A stretch of DNA of 64,000 nt, taken from assembly GCA_036873755.1 (NCBI GenBank), contig JAVTVY010037103.1, positions 1 to 64,000 of the forward strand, in the 5' to 3' direction. The position numbers were made by a program, and so were the translations under genes. The stretch comes from Hanleya hanleyi. Lineage: Eukaryota > Mollusca > Polyplacophora > Lepidopleurida > Hanleyidae. Of the stretch, positions 31,260 to 61,766 are shown in pieces; the stretch's first letter is position 1; the number at the start of each line of letters is the position of its first letter. The notes under the pieces are model-generated. The model saw nothing but the letters and a program-made list of their open reading frames with translations. It had not been told where the DNA came from and searched no databases.

Positions 31260-33085
31260 GCTGCGCATCTAAAACCCCTCGGCTCTGGGTGCCAGCCATT
31301 CACAATCTATTAAATTTGAACCATACTACTTTGAAAACATCAGGAACATCAAGCAGTCAAGTGACAAATATACAGATTATCAAAAAACTTGCCATCAGAA
31401 ATGGCCGCAAAGTTTTCTGTCCAATCAGAGATACCGGCAGTCATTACTTGTCTCTTGATCTATCTATGATGTATACCAAGCATCATACTGAACACTTGAA
31501 CAGTATCAAAGGATATATAGATCATCAATGACTTTACATAAATTGAAAACGGCTGCCACGGTTTCCATTCAATCAGAGAAAACGGTTTAGTCATTCATTT
31601 TTAGTCTCTTGATGTATTGATGATGTATACAAAGTCATGCATTAAACACTTTAACAGTACCAGAGGTATAGATTTTGCATAAATCAAAGATGGCAATCAA
31701 GTTTTTCACCTAATCAGAGAAACTGGTTGTCATTAATTGTAAGTTTCTTGATGTATCGATGATTTATAGTTTCATATAAAGCACTAAAATTGTATCAGAT
31801 ATAGATCATTAATGATTTTGCATAAATTAAAATGGTCGCCAAGATTTCCGCCCAATCAGAGAAACCAGTTCTGTCATTCATCGCAAGTCTCTTGATGCAA
31901 TGATGATGTATATCAAATTTTACATCGAGCACTTGAATGGTATCAGAGATCATTAATGATTTTGCATAAATTAAAGACGGCTGCCTATCCTTCCCGTCAT
32001 TCAGAGGAACTGATGTGATTATTCATTGCGAGTCTTTTGATGCATCGATGCTGTATACCAAGTTTCATATAGAACACTTAAATGGTATCAGAGATATACA
32101 TCATTAAAATTTTGCATAAAATAAAGATGGCCGCCAAGATTTCCGCCCAATCAGAGAAACCAGTTCTGTCATTCATCATAAGTCTCTTGATGCATCGATG
32201 ATGTTTACCAAATTTTACATAGAGCACTTGAACGGTATCAGAGATGGAGATCATTAATGATTTTGCATACATTAAAAATGGCCGGCCATCCTTCCCGCCT
32301 CTCAGAAGAACTGATGTGGTTATTCATTGTAAGTCTCTTGATACATCGATGCTGTATACCAAGTTTCGTATAGAGCACTTCAATGGTATCAGAGAAATAC
32401 ATCATTAAAGATTCTGCATAAATTAAAGATGGCCGCCAAGGCTTTCACTCAATCAGGGAAACTGGTTTGGTCATTCCTTTAAAGTTTCTTGATGTATCGA
32501 TAATCTATACCAAGTTTCACACTGAACAGCGAAATGGTTTCCAAGATACAAAAGATTCATGGTTTCGCATAAATTAAAAATGGCCGCCAAAGTTTCCACC
32601 CAATTGGGTCCAGATTCAATAGGGTTCTGGGTCACGAGCATATGGATGTGCACGGCAAGTTTGGTGTGCCTAGGGTAAGTCGTTCTAAAGATATCTTGGT
32701 AACGAGAAAGCTGTGACGGTTTCGCATAAATTAAAGATGGCCGCCAAAGTTTCTAACCAATCGGGTTCAGATTCAATAGGCTTGTGGTTGACCACCCAAC
32801 AATCCTGCATTCCAAATTGAAGTCTCTAGAAGCAACGGTTTGGCTTCTAGACCGGTCACAAGAATTGTTGACGAATTTTCCGTGACGTTGCCATGGAAAC
32901 CGCAAAATTCATCACAAATTCGATAGGCTTGTGGTTGACCACCCAACAATCCTGTATACCAAATTTGAAGTCTCCAGAAGCAACGGTTTGGCTTCTAGGC
33001 CGGTCACAAGAATTGTCGACGACCGTACGACCTGACGTACATGACGACGACAAGACCCCGCAGCCTAATAGGCTGAGGGGTAAAA
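31260..33085. mobile_element. Helentron/HINE-like element with about nine 150 bp tandem units
   Basis: It starts near AAAACCCCTCGGC and ends near GGCTGAGGGGTAAAA, a short inverted end pair seen in other copies in this window. Between them, about nine units of 137-156 bp carry GCATAAATTAAAGATGGCCG and a 'caatcagagaaaccagt' block. Then follow two copies of a different unit (32770-32860 and 32925-33015) with TGGTTGACCACCCAACAATC. The layout resembles bivalve 'pearl'/HINE repeats; the family assignment is inference. Confidence 0.6.
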
Positions 33086-33261
33086 ACTCAAGAATGTAGG
33101 CCTAGAGTTGTTTAAATATTGCTTAGGTTACATTATATCAAGGTCCCTTTTGTTATTGTGCTCACAAGAAAATAGGATTATTATTGGTAATTCCACTAAT
33201 AATTCAATCACAGGAAGTGAAATTTTGTGCTATGAAATCACGAGGTGATCAAATTTATTAG

Positions 33262-33495
33262 GCCCCGTGGGGCTTCCGGGGATTGACCTGGGATGTCGTG
33301 CACACAACAGGTCATGGTAAGAATAAGCCTCATATCCTCAGAGAGCTTGTCGTAAGAGGCGACTGAGGCACCTGTGAGGTTCCTCGGTGTGAAAAGGAAT
33401 AGGGCCCCACCTGTGTGGTTACCGGGTGTGAAAAGGAATAGGACCCAACGTTGACTGAAATATAGTTGAAAGCGACATTGAATCATATTCACTCA
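33262..33495 (+). mobile_element. SINE with (ACTC)n tail, 10 bp duplication AAATTTATTA
   Basis: The element starts GGCCCCGTGGGGCTTCCGGG, contains GCTTGTCGTAAGAGGCGACT, and ends in CATATTCACTCACTCACTC. AAATTTATTA flanks both sides (33252-33261 and about 33503-33512). This head and tail combination is characteristic of an abundant gastropod SINE, as I recall it. It interrupts the MITE at 33187. Confidence 0.7.
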
Positions 33496-33534
33496 CTCAC
33501 TCAAATTTATTAGAACAGGAAGTTGAAACATGAA

Positions 33535-34700
33535 CCGTGCAAAGCACTGAGAACCCCTCGGCCTTGGCAGTATTAAAATAGGGTCATTGCTGAAGAACAA
33601 TCAGTTCATGGCAACAAGCAACTGACAGTTTAACCTAGTAGTGAATCAGATAATATAGGTCAATCAAACTAGTTTTCATGAGGTTCCATTACCACCATCA
33701 CATGCCTATGTGATTTAAGTTTGGTACGTTACTCCTGTTTAACCTTGAGACATGGTGGTAATGATACAGACATAGCTAAAATATTACGCAGGTACACACA
33801 AAATGATGACAATACTCCAATTTCAATTTTGGCTGAAGCTCAAGTATGTGCCCGAGTAAGGTCAGTTAGCCTATATTGTGGTTAACAGGCGACAAAAGGA
33901 ACAACCCTGACCCAGTGACCCCAAAACTATAGGTTAATCTCACTTTTACTCTATGACCACATGCATGAGTTATATAAATGTCAGATCAATGCTCCTAGGC
34001 AGTCATTTTTCAGATAATTATATGATGGTGAATTGACATAAACTGACCAGTGACCCAAAAACTGGGTCAATCTCACCGATTTCATTAGGCTACTATTTTG
34101 TGACCACATGCATGCGTGAATTAAGTTTGGTATACCTAGGAATATTCATTCTTGAGATATGACGGTAATGGGAAAACAAAGACAGATGAATGTACGTACA
34201 TGTATGATGACAATACTTTACAATTTTGGCTGTAGTCCATGATACGATGTGTGTCTGTAGTGCAAGTCCAGTAAGCCTATATAAGCCTTATCCTACTTGA
34301 AATATGGTGGTAATAAGCAGCCAGGAATGAATGAACAAATTTAACCCAGTGACCCTGAAAAATAGGTCAATCTAATTAATCTAATCAAGTGGTAAACTTC
34401 TGCTTTAAGATTATATACATAAGTGAAGCAAATTTGGTGCTCCTAGGCATATTGAGATCTGGTGGTAACAATCAATTTATGATAAATTGACATACATGTA
34501 GTGTGACCTGGAAAAATAGGGGTCAATCTCAGTGATTTTCAGTAGGATTTTGCTATGTGACCATGAATGCATGTGTGATGCAAGTTTGGTATTCTCTAGG
34601 CATGGTCATTCTTGATATATGCTGGTAATGAGAAATCAGAGATGGGCAGATAGACATACATGATGACCACAATACCCTTCTGGCAAAATTTGCCCAAAGG
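33535..34700. repeat. Dispersed tandem-type repeat (R1 family), several diverged units
   Basis: It begins GAACCGTGCAAAGCACTGAG then AACCCCTCGG. It has about five diverged units with 'accctgaaaaataggtcaatct', 'gtaagtttggt.ctcctaggcat' and 'cttgagatatggtggtaatga' phrases, and ends with an 'atgatgacaatac' phrase. Related copies are at 51435-51824 joined to 56026-56395, and at 57840-58410. Confidence 0.6.
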
Positions 34701-34984
34701 ATAAAATTGTTCAATACCATGCATATAATCCATTAATTCTTCATTATTGCAATGATTTTAAATGGTGATCAAATTTATCATGACAGCTGATTGAATTTGT
34801 CCCCAAATTTGGGCTGATTAAATTCTAATAAGAAGATTGAATTATCAGAGGGATCACAGTATTTACATTTCGACTTCTGTGACCTTTGAAAATTGGTCAA
34901 GGTCAGTACATTGTGAACAGGACTTCAAAAAGAAGCATCACCCCAAATACCCCCCCCCCCCCTTCCCATTTATCGAGATATTAC

Positions 34985-35205
34985 AGGGAGGGAGGGAATT
35001 TGGCTTAATGTCACACTCAAGTTTGTTTCACTCATATGGTGACAGTCAGTTTGGTTGGTGGAGGAAGCCGGAGTACCCGGAGAGAACCACCGCCCTTCGG
35101 CAAGTAACTGACAAACTTTCAAACATGGACCAACTGGGCTCGAACCCGTGCCGGTTCAGCGGTGTGAGGCTAGCGGTCACCAGCGAAGCGCCTTAGACCT
35201 ATGTG
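34985..35205 (-). mobile_element. tRNA-derived SINE with conserved GCCGGAGTACCCGGAGA core
   Basis: On the - strand a tRNA-like head has a box-B sequence CGGGTTCGAGCCC (35134-35147) preceded by GGCGCTTCGCTGGTGACCGC. It is followed by the body containing (on the + strand) GAGGAAGCCGGAGTACCCGG at 35064-35083, a core widely shared by metazoan SINEs. Confidence 0.65.
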
Positions 35206-35967
35206 AATTTGTCCCGTAAATAATGTGTTCACATGCAAATAAGACCACTTTTCACCTATGATCTCGGAAAATTGGTCAAGGTCAGTATGGAGCTCGAGTG
35301 AAGTAGTCCGAGAGGTCATCATAAAGATGCATTGTGCCCAGTATCCAGTCTAGCTCTCTAGCTTTATTGGGATTTGTTATTATTGATGCAATGTCATTTT
35401 CTACAGGCATACATTTGCAACAATTTTCAAAACAGTTCACTACACATTTAAATGGTCCTCCATTCTATAATCTGAATTTTGCTCATTTGTCACACTGAAC
35501 CTTTAATATTATGCTTATTGTACGAGCATGGACTTTCAGCCAAGGGCCCTGGTCTATTTGACACATTGTAGCAGTGTTTATTCCTACCCATCTGTGGTTT
35601 GACTCGGAAAACAGCACGCAACACTGACACAATGTGTGAAATACAGAAGGGTTCTCAGCTGAAAGTTCACACTGATGCAATAAACGCAGTAGATTGCAAC
35701 CAAATATAATTGTCACTGTACTCAATCTGGCAAGTCTGTCCGGTTTCTGGTGTTGGACAAGTAGAAAAATAAGAATTTCAAAATTTAATGTGTAGACATG
35801 TTCAAGCCAATCAATCTATTGAAATCATATGTGGTACTTTCAGATATATCCTCTGCAATGAGGTTAAAACAGGCTCAGCTTTTGTGCACCTGGCTTTCAG
35901 TCAATCAGCATCGTCCACCACTAAACAAAGTGCAGGACTCTAGGCCAAGCAGCATCGCCCATCACTA
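35206..35967. other. Intergenic DNA, no gene seen
   Basis: Only a duplicated phrase is notable: two copies of 'agcatcg(t/c)cca(c/t)cactaaacaaagtgc' at about 35906-35977, with a third copy after the next element (36465-36488). Confidence 0.5.
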
Positions 35968-35977
35968 AACAAAGTGC

Positions 35978-36437
35978 CATTTGCGTACACTTCGCCATCC
36001 ATAAGATGGCTTGCGAATCGTGTCTCTCCATTATCGTGGAGCGATATCCGGTACTTTACCGGATTCTGTTCGGCCTTTATCCGGTGGAGAACACTCGAGA
36101 AATCTGATAAATTACAGGTGTTCATACCACTTCGGAAACAGATATTACCTGGGCTTACAAAATATATAGGTATGAATAACTTTCGTATCATTCAAGAGGT
36201 GTGATAGATCTGTAATTTTGAACAAGTAGGACATCACAGGACTCGAAAATGGCGGGTTTATGTTGGGGTTCATGGCCAGGGTTACGTCGGTAGACTTTAG
36301 CTGATTGGCTGACGGAGTCACGTGGTAATGTTTCTGGAAATACCCTCTTGCAGTTGCCGAAAGTAGGCTGAAAATGGATACACACGATCCCAGGGTCAGT
36401 CTTACCGCTTATAGATGACCCAGATGGTTACAGGTTG
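35978..36437. mobile_element. SINE-like element X, copy 1 (460 bp), 10 bp duplication
   Basis: The copy runs from CATTTGCGTACACTTCGCC to GATGGTTACAGGTTG. AACAAAGTGC flanks it on both sides (35968-35977 and 36438-36447). It is highly similar to copy 2 at 52288-52725, which has identical end points. It has no TIR, no poly(A) and no recognised tRNA head. Confidence 0.75.
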
Positions 36438-36447
36438 AACAAAGTGC

Positions 36448-36799
36448 ATGACTCTAGACCAATCAGCACCGTCCATCACTAAACAAAGCGCATGATATGT
36501 TACTGAACAGTGTCGAGGATGTCAGCTGCACATCATACATGCTTTTCCTATTGATCATAACAGATTGAATGTGCATGCACAGCATATTTTTCAGCCCAAT
36601 GCACGGTCCGTACAATCTTCAGCTACAATCCCCGACAGTTTATATGGGAAATATGGGAACATCTGCACATCATGGGTGCATTGCAGGACTGATTACCGAG
36701 TGCAAATGGAAAACAGTATCATAAATATGCACCTCAAAGAACAAGAAATATTTCACAGATTCCAGGTAAAAGCGCCCAAAATAGATTTGCCACTATCCC
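36448..36799. other. Intergenic DNA, no gene seen
   Basis: AT-rich sequence without recognised coding or transposon features. Confidence 0.5.
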
Positions 36800-37286
36800 T
36801 TAAAGGTTATACAAAATGGTCTCAAAATCTGCTACTTTTTTGTGCTAAATTGTTGTAGAGGTGATTATATAGACTTGTTTTACATTTTTGTATGTTTTCA
36901 AACTGCCCAAGGTTGGAAATAGCAGCAGTAAAGAGCGACAATTTCATGCCCCTTTCAAAACGGCGAAAGCTGTGACCGCTTGACCTGTGACGTCACAACC
37001 TGATTACGATCTCCCTCAAATGGCTGTTGTGATGTCAGCGACATCGTAACAATGCCCGACGTCATAGATATAGACTATGACGTTTAGGGCGCAATCGTAA
37101 TCAGGTTGTGACGTCATGCACCAGAGGTCACGGCTCCAATACGTTTTCCCCCACATGTGTGCTATTTGAGTCCTGAAACCCACTTCGACGACATTATTCG
37201 AGAAAAAAATACTAATTTGTTGTTTGGAACACTACTGGGTATGTTTTAATGCAAAGTAGTATAGAGTCATTTGGTATAACCTTTAA
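36800..37286. mobile_element. TTAA-target TIR transposon with cAMP-response-like palindromes
   Basis: TTAA (36800-36803) precedes AGGTTATACAAAATG. The right end CATTTGGTATAACCT precedes TTAA (37283-37286). The inner arms form a palindrome around 36973-37135 with TGACGTCA-type sites (about 36987 and 37113). TTAA duplications occur in piggyBac and Kolobok; AGG ends favour Kolobok. It is non-autonomous. Confidence 0.7.
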
Positions 37287-37379
37287 GACAAATCCGAGGT
37301 GTGATTGTTTATGTTGTCTTCATATCAATACAACATATTTCTTGGCTGTGACTAGAGAAATCCAAGTGATCCGTGAGTG

Positions 37380-37933
37380 AACTGTACAAAATAAATTTTA
37401 TTCATAATTTAGTGAATGTACATATTGACAGTGCTCTATAAACAACATGCTTTGAGTTAAGCATCATATAGTCATCCATATAACGATCTTAGATATTTAC
37501 AGCTTTCAGCCTTTCTGACGGTCATTCCAGACTATTACAATTACAGTGATTCAGCTCTTCTCATTGTAAAGTAAAATCAATGTAACGGGTCAACTCCATA
37601 TTAACTTGACAGACATTTTTGTCTTGCTGATGATATTACCAATTATCATCCATTCCATTCTTTTCACTTTTGCATCTGTCTGAGATTATTAAATTCACAT
37701 GAAGAATCAGATGAAAGATAAACAATGTTAATGATGTTAATTAACAATGTTAATCTGATGCTAATCATTCATGTACACCTCAAGTACTTTTTTATCTATT
37801 GCAGATTACCTGCAATTTTTGGAATGTCAATGTTAACTTCAAGAAAATGATATGAAAGCAATTGCTATGTTCCCTCCAGCTCCTGAAGTATACACAGTGA
37901 TGAATTTTACAAGGAGTCTGCATGATTGGATCA
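37380..37933 (-). other. Probable 3' UTR of SREBP
   Basis: About 550 bp lie between the SREBP stop and a - strand AATAAA (37397-37402, read as TTTATT on the + strand). No coding signal is present. The end position is inferred. Confidence 0.5.
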
Positions 37934-57579
<19,646 letters not shown>

Positions 57580-57714
57580 CTGAAACAGAAAACAATATTA
57601 TCAATACATTAGGTGCAGATCTGAAGGACCTTTGAGGGCAAATTGTATTTCAAATCCAGAAGTTCCAACTCACTGGATCTTCAAAGTACAACATTATAGC
57701 TACAGAGAAAGAGA

Positions 57715-57900
57715 GAGAGAATCAATGTTTAATGTTGCATTCAGCAATATTTCAGCTATATAGTGACGATCAAACAAAATTCTAAGTATTCTAACAAAAA
57801 CGAGTCAACAACCCAGCAATCCAGAAGTAATCAAGTGACCCATCTGCCTAATGTATTTAAATAGGTCCTGTTTACGGAACATTTGTCTTCAGACCTGTGA
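57715..57900 (-). mobile_element. Diverged fragment of the (ACTC)n-tailed SINE family
   Basis: GCATTCAGCAATATTTCAGC followed by 'tatatagtgacgatca' and 'cgagtcaacaacccagcaatccag' matches the 3' body of a SINE abundant in gastropods (recalled from known abalone repeats). The (GA)n stretch at 57710-57719 would be its tail in reverse. Diverged and uncertain. Confidence 0.45.
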
Positions 57901-58410
57901 CTGTCTGACCAGTACACACCATGAGCTAAGCAGCTAGGTTTCACCATTATGTAGCTATTATGCAGAGACTCCGACTTAAGCTACACAGCAAGACTGGTCT
58001 ACAATGCAATATTGTCCCCCAAATTCAGCATTATATTGATGGCCAAGTGTGCTTTGATCCAAGGACCCAAGTTTTGAGAATTACTGGATAATGTTAAGAT
58101 CACTGGGCAGATGAGTATCATGTAAGTTTGCTAAACAGAACTTAATTTTAAAGCTATTATGCATGTTTAGGTCTAATCATTATTGAGATGGTGATGAGAA
58201 ATACATGTCTTAACAAACTTTGACATGGCGACCTGAAAAATGGGTCAACCTCACCGACTTCGACAAGCTCCAGTTAGTGTGTCCTGACCACATGTGTCAT
58301 GTAAGTTTGGTGCATCTAGGCATATTCGTTCTTGAGAATGGTGGCAACAAGCGACAGATGTGATGACAATTCCCACAAAGTCAGTTTTGGCCATGCAAGG
58401 GGTAAAAATT
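57840..58410. repeat. R1-family dispersed repeat
   Basis: Phrases 'ctgaaaaatgggtcaacctcaccgact', 'gtaagtttggtgcatctaggcatattc' and the end GCAAGGGGTAAAAATTG identify another copy. It is intronic in SREBP or lies upstream of it. Confidence 0.6.
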
Positions 58411-59117
58411 GAACAAATCTATATAGTTGATTGGTACTCAAGCTCATGAATGTTTAAGTCATTGACTTCCTCCCCAGAATAAATCAAAGGTCAATACATG
58501 CAGATGAATAATTTGGAATCGGAGGTGTATACAGAGTTAACTCCCCTTAGTCTCTATACAAAATCATACTTGATGGGATTCAAGAATGTTTGAACCAAAC
58601 TAAAACTGACTTTTTCCTTTATATACATAGTAGTTGGCTTGAAAATGGTGACCACATGTGACGAAAAGGTAAACTTTAGTAAACCAGTCTCCAAAACCAG
58701 AGGACCTAGAGCTATATGACAAACTATTCTGGAAAGTTAAAATATTAACAAATAAAACACTACCGGTGTGTAGTATCAAAAGCAAATGAACTAGAAGTCT
58801 GCAATACATTAGACCATCCCCCATAATGCAGGTCTGTATACTCTGTGCCTCCGTACCAGGTACTGCAGGCAGATTAGGGCTGTACAGTTATGGAAATGTG
58901 AGTTTAAATAACAACCAATGGATGGACGGCATTTTGGGGTGATGGGCAATACCCATGGGATTTGGAATGGACGAAGGTCGAGTTCATACAGAGAAGAGCT
59001 GGGGGAAAAACTCTTTAAGTTCCTGAGGGAAACCACATGGGGGTACCGGAGCATGATGGGTACGAAACATGTGAATTCAAAACAAGCAGATGAGATGTGA
59101 AATATACAGCACATTAC

Positions 59118-59265
59118 CTTCTGTACATAAACCGCTCAAATATGAGCATATTGGGAGAGGCCAGGAGTCAAGAATGTGCTCCGGAATGTTTGTCGGATCA
59201 ACCAGTTCGTAATCGTTATGGCTTACAAGATATCCATCATGGCACGGATTTGATAGACGAGTCAT
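59118..59265 (-). CDS. SREBF: Candidate first coding exon of SREBP
   Basis: An ATG-started stretch of 49 codons plus one base (MTRLSNPCHDGYLVSHNDYE...) ends at GAAG|GTAATG in phase 1, exactly the phase needed to join EIVQYIYQDG. It contains ELVDPTNIPEHILDSWPLP, mildly acidic and hydrophobic, but I do not recognise it as a conserved SREBP N terminus. An alternative first exon elsewhere is possible. Confidence 0.3.
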
Positions 59266-59699
59266 GACTAGGGATGATGACATTAGAATATAGCTACATG
59301 TAGTGGATTCGTAGTATAACAAACTTATCGAGGGGGGTGTGAATTGATAATTTTGTGTTGGGCGAGAGAACCACTTCATGTTTCATGCCTAATGCATATT
59401 ATACTATGGTATAGGCATATACCCATACTGGTAATAAACCATTACTTTGCGAGTGCTCAATTAAGCATAATCAGGCCATTTAGGCAGAATTCGGGTTCAT
59501 TCCCCAGACCAGGGTTTTTAGGCCGTCGACACTTAATTCCTTGTTTCCGGTCAGCTGCCTGCATGTCATTTTTCCTACCACACGTTTTCTTCATTCTTAT
59601 TTATTTTCATATTATTTGCAGTTTTCCCAACTTTAACCCTTTGCTACTTGTACCAGTCAAAACCGGACACAACCATATATACTCATAAAGGCTGAAACC

Positions 59700-60060
59700 A
59701 GCCATGATAAGACCACCACTTAAAAAGTCCCCTCACAGTAAAATGTTCGTCGAGTGACAACATTATTTCCTGTCCTTTCGACCTATGATGAGAGATTATT
59801 CCAATAACCAAACGTAACGAAGGATTTGATTGGATAGAGATGTTGTCATACTTGAATTTCCTTTGATACTGAGCCGAAAAGGAGGCCTGCTGTGCTCACC
59901 CGGACTTGGTTAATATCGCGAGGCTGATTAGTTTAATGCCGCGAGACAATGGCAACGGTCGGCCAGTTTGGCCGAGCTTGGATAAACTCTGTTACCGGTG
60001 AATTAGCGAAAGAAAATGGCTCCACAGAAAACTTACTAGCCGACTGTTGGATTTACCATG
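59700..60060. promoter_or_regulatory. Possible promoter region of SREBP (- strand)
   Basis: A relatively CpG-containing stretch has CCAAT boxes in both directions (TTCCAATAACC at about 59798; GATTGGATAG at about 59829) and a - strand GTGAGC donor near 59898 that could end a non-coding first exon. It lies upstream of the SREBP exons. No TATA box is convincing. This is inference only. Confidence 0.25.
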
Positions 60061-60636
60061 AAGATAAAGGGTTTATCGGATTTATATGTTGGATTAAAAC
60101 CCACAGGGACGATGCACTGGTATTTTAGCACAATCGTCCGGTTGAAATTGGCAAATCGTGATGAAATTTTTTATGGAAACTACATGTATCATTCTGCTGG
60201 GACACAGACACACAGTAATGTTGCCAACCTCATTTCAATCGACAACCTCAAAGACACTGGAATGGAAATAGAAATATTGATGTAGGCCTAAATAATATGC
60301 TCCTGTGAAAAATCCTGTCAGGGGAGGTAACACATTGTTCAAACATTCTCGAACATGAGCCGAGCGTGCTACGCACTTTTCTTGATGCTGTTCGCCTGGA
60401 TAGATGCATATGGTGTGACTTTTTCCAATAATATCAGTACTAAATATGCGAATTAAATTCATTGAAGTTTGGGTGACAAACAAAGAGCATTGAAAAAGGA
60501 ATAATTACGCATGGTAATCTGTACCGATTAGTGTCAGTTATTAGTGATACGAACAACTTTAAAAGGAAGCATCGCTCTCCGTGTTCGTATGATCTCTTTA
60601 AGTACACCGAACAATTAAAATGACGACTTATTCCCC

Positions 60637-61384
60637 CAGAGTTCGAATTTGGCACCTGTCCGTCAGTCCGAGACTGGTAAAAAAATCAAACGGACTGGTG
60701 TGAGTGACTGAACAACAAGTCCGTCGGACTGGTAACAAAAAAAGTTCTCAGTTCATTGTGTAAACTATTTCTCTGGATATCTCCGCACAATTTGTAAAGA
60801 ATGAAAAACGAAATGTCTGTTTTCGGTTACCCGACAGAGTCTAAATAAATTGTGTGAGTCTAAAAAGATTTCCAGCAAATTCCAACGAAATCACGACCAC
60901 GGCCGCGTTTAACGACAACAACAACAACCGTAAAGCAGTGTGAACACTTCTAGGTCGGGAATCGAGAAATCAGCAACATGATTATGCTTCAGTCGACCTG
61001 ATCATGTTATACCAGGACAATTTTAAACATATTCTCCATCAACTTCGAAAGAAATCTACTGATTTTTTGGCTTGAAATGGCGTTTGTTGAAGCAGTGTTT
61101 TTCGCGACGACACGTGCAGTCAAAGTCGCCGTCAAAGTCTAGCCGACAGGGTTTGTCGTCTGTGATTATCTTCACACGCGCTCAAGAAATTCAAGGAGTG
61201 CACAATTATTAATTTCTTATTTAGTAGCAACCATCACAGAGCACAAAATATTCATGATGACAAATGTTTCCACATCATCTTTTATTTAATATTAACGGAC
61301 TAGTAAAAATATTTGCGGACTGGTTACTTTGTTGGCTCACCAGTCCGGTGGACTGGTTCAAATTTTTCTTAAATTCGAACACTG
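60637..61384. mobile_element. CAG-ended TIR transposon (748 bp), 5 bp duplication TCCCC
   Basis: CAGAGTTCGAATTT at the left is mirrored by AAATTCGAACACTG at the right. TCCCC flanks both sides (60632-60636 and 61385-61389). Subterminal motifs GTCCGNCGGACTGG / CCAGTCCGGTGGAC repeat at both ends. The interior shares a block with the 4.2 kb element. Confidence 0.82.
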
Positions 61385-61766
61385 TCCCCATGAATGAATA
61401 TCCATTACTATTTCCATAACCGCACAAGACATGTGAAAGAAATCCAAATTGCTAACACCACCACGCCTGTATTGCGAAAATAGCTTCACCGGCTGACCAC
61501 CGCGTTTCACCGGCTGGCAACGGTTGGATGTAGAGGGTTATGGAATGTCAGCCTATCGCACAGTGGTTCAGACCTAGCGAACTCCTACATGCATGATGCA
61601 CCTTAGTTACTTGTTCATCCATCTATGTGCTTCAGACCAGAAATCCTGGCACTCACGAGGTATTCCATAGCTGTAGACAAAGTACTTTCGGCCTTTCCAC
61701 CAAGCGACCACGAACATCACTCTCCATGCAATGGGGCATTGATATGACAACACTGATGAATCGGTT

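Larger units (their letters stand above)
33187..34856. mobile_element. MITE of the CTAATAATTCAATC family split by two insertions
   Basis: The left part is 33187-33261 (TAATTCCACTAATAATTCAA...). The right part is about 34700-34856 (...GATTGAATTATCAGAGGGATCA). A SINE (33262-33495) and a second repeat block (about 33535-34700) lie inside. Confidence 0.6.

Noticed and set aside
31540..32750. Regularly spaced repeats resembling a CRISPR array
   Set aside because: Units of about 150 bp without unique spacers in a eukaryotic, intron-bearing context form a tandem satellite-type core, not CRISPR.
59949..60128. A + strand frame of 59 codons starting MATVGQFGRAW in a possible promoter region
   Set aside because: There is no recognisable domain or downstream exon. 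It could be a divergent first exon, but nothing visible supports this.
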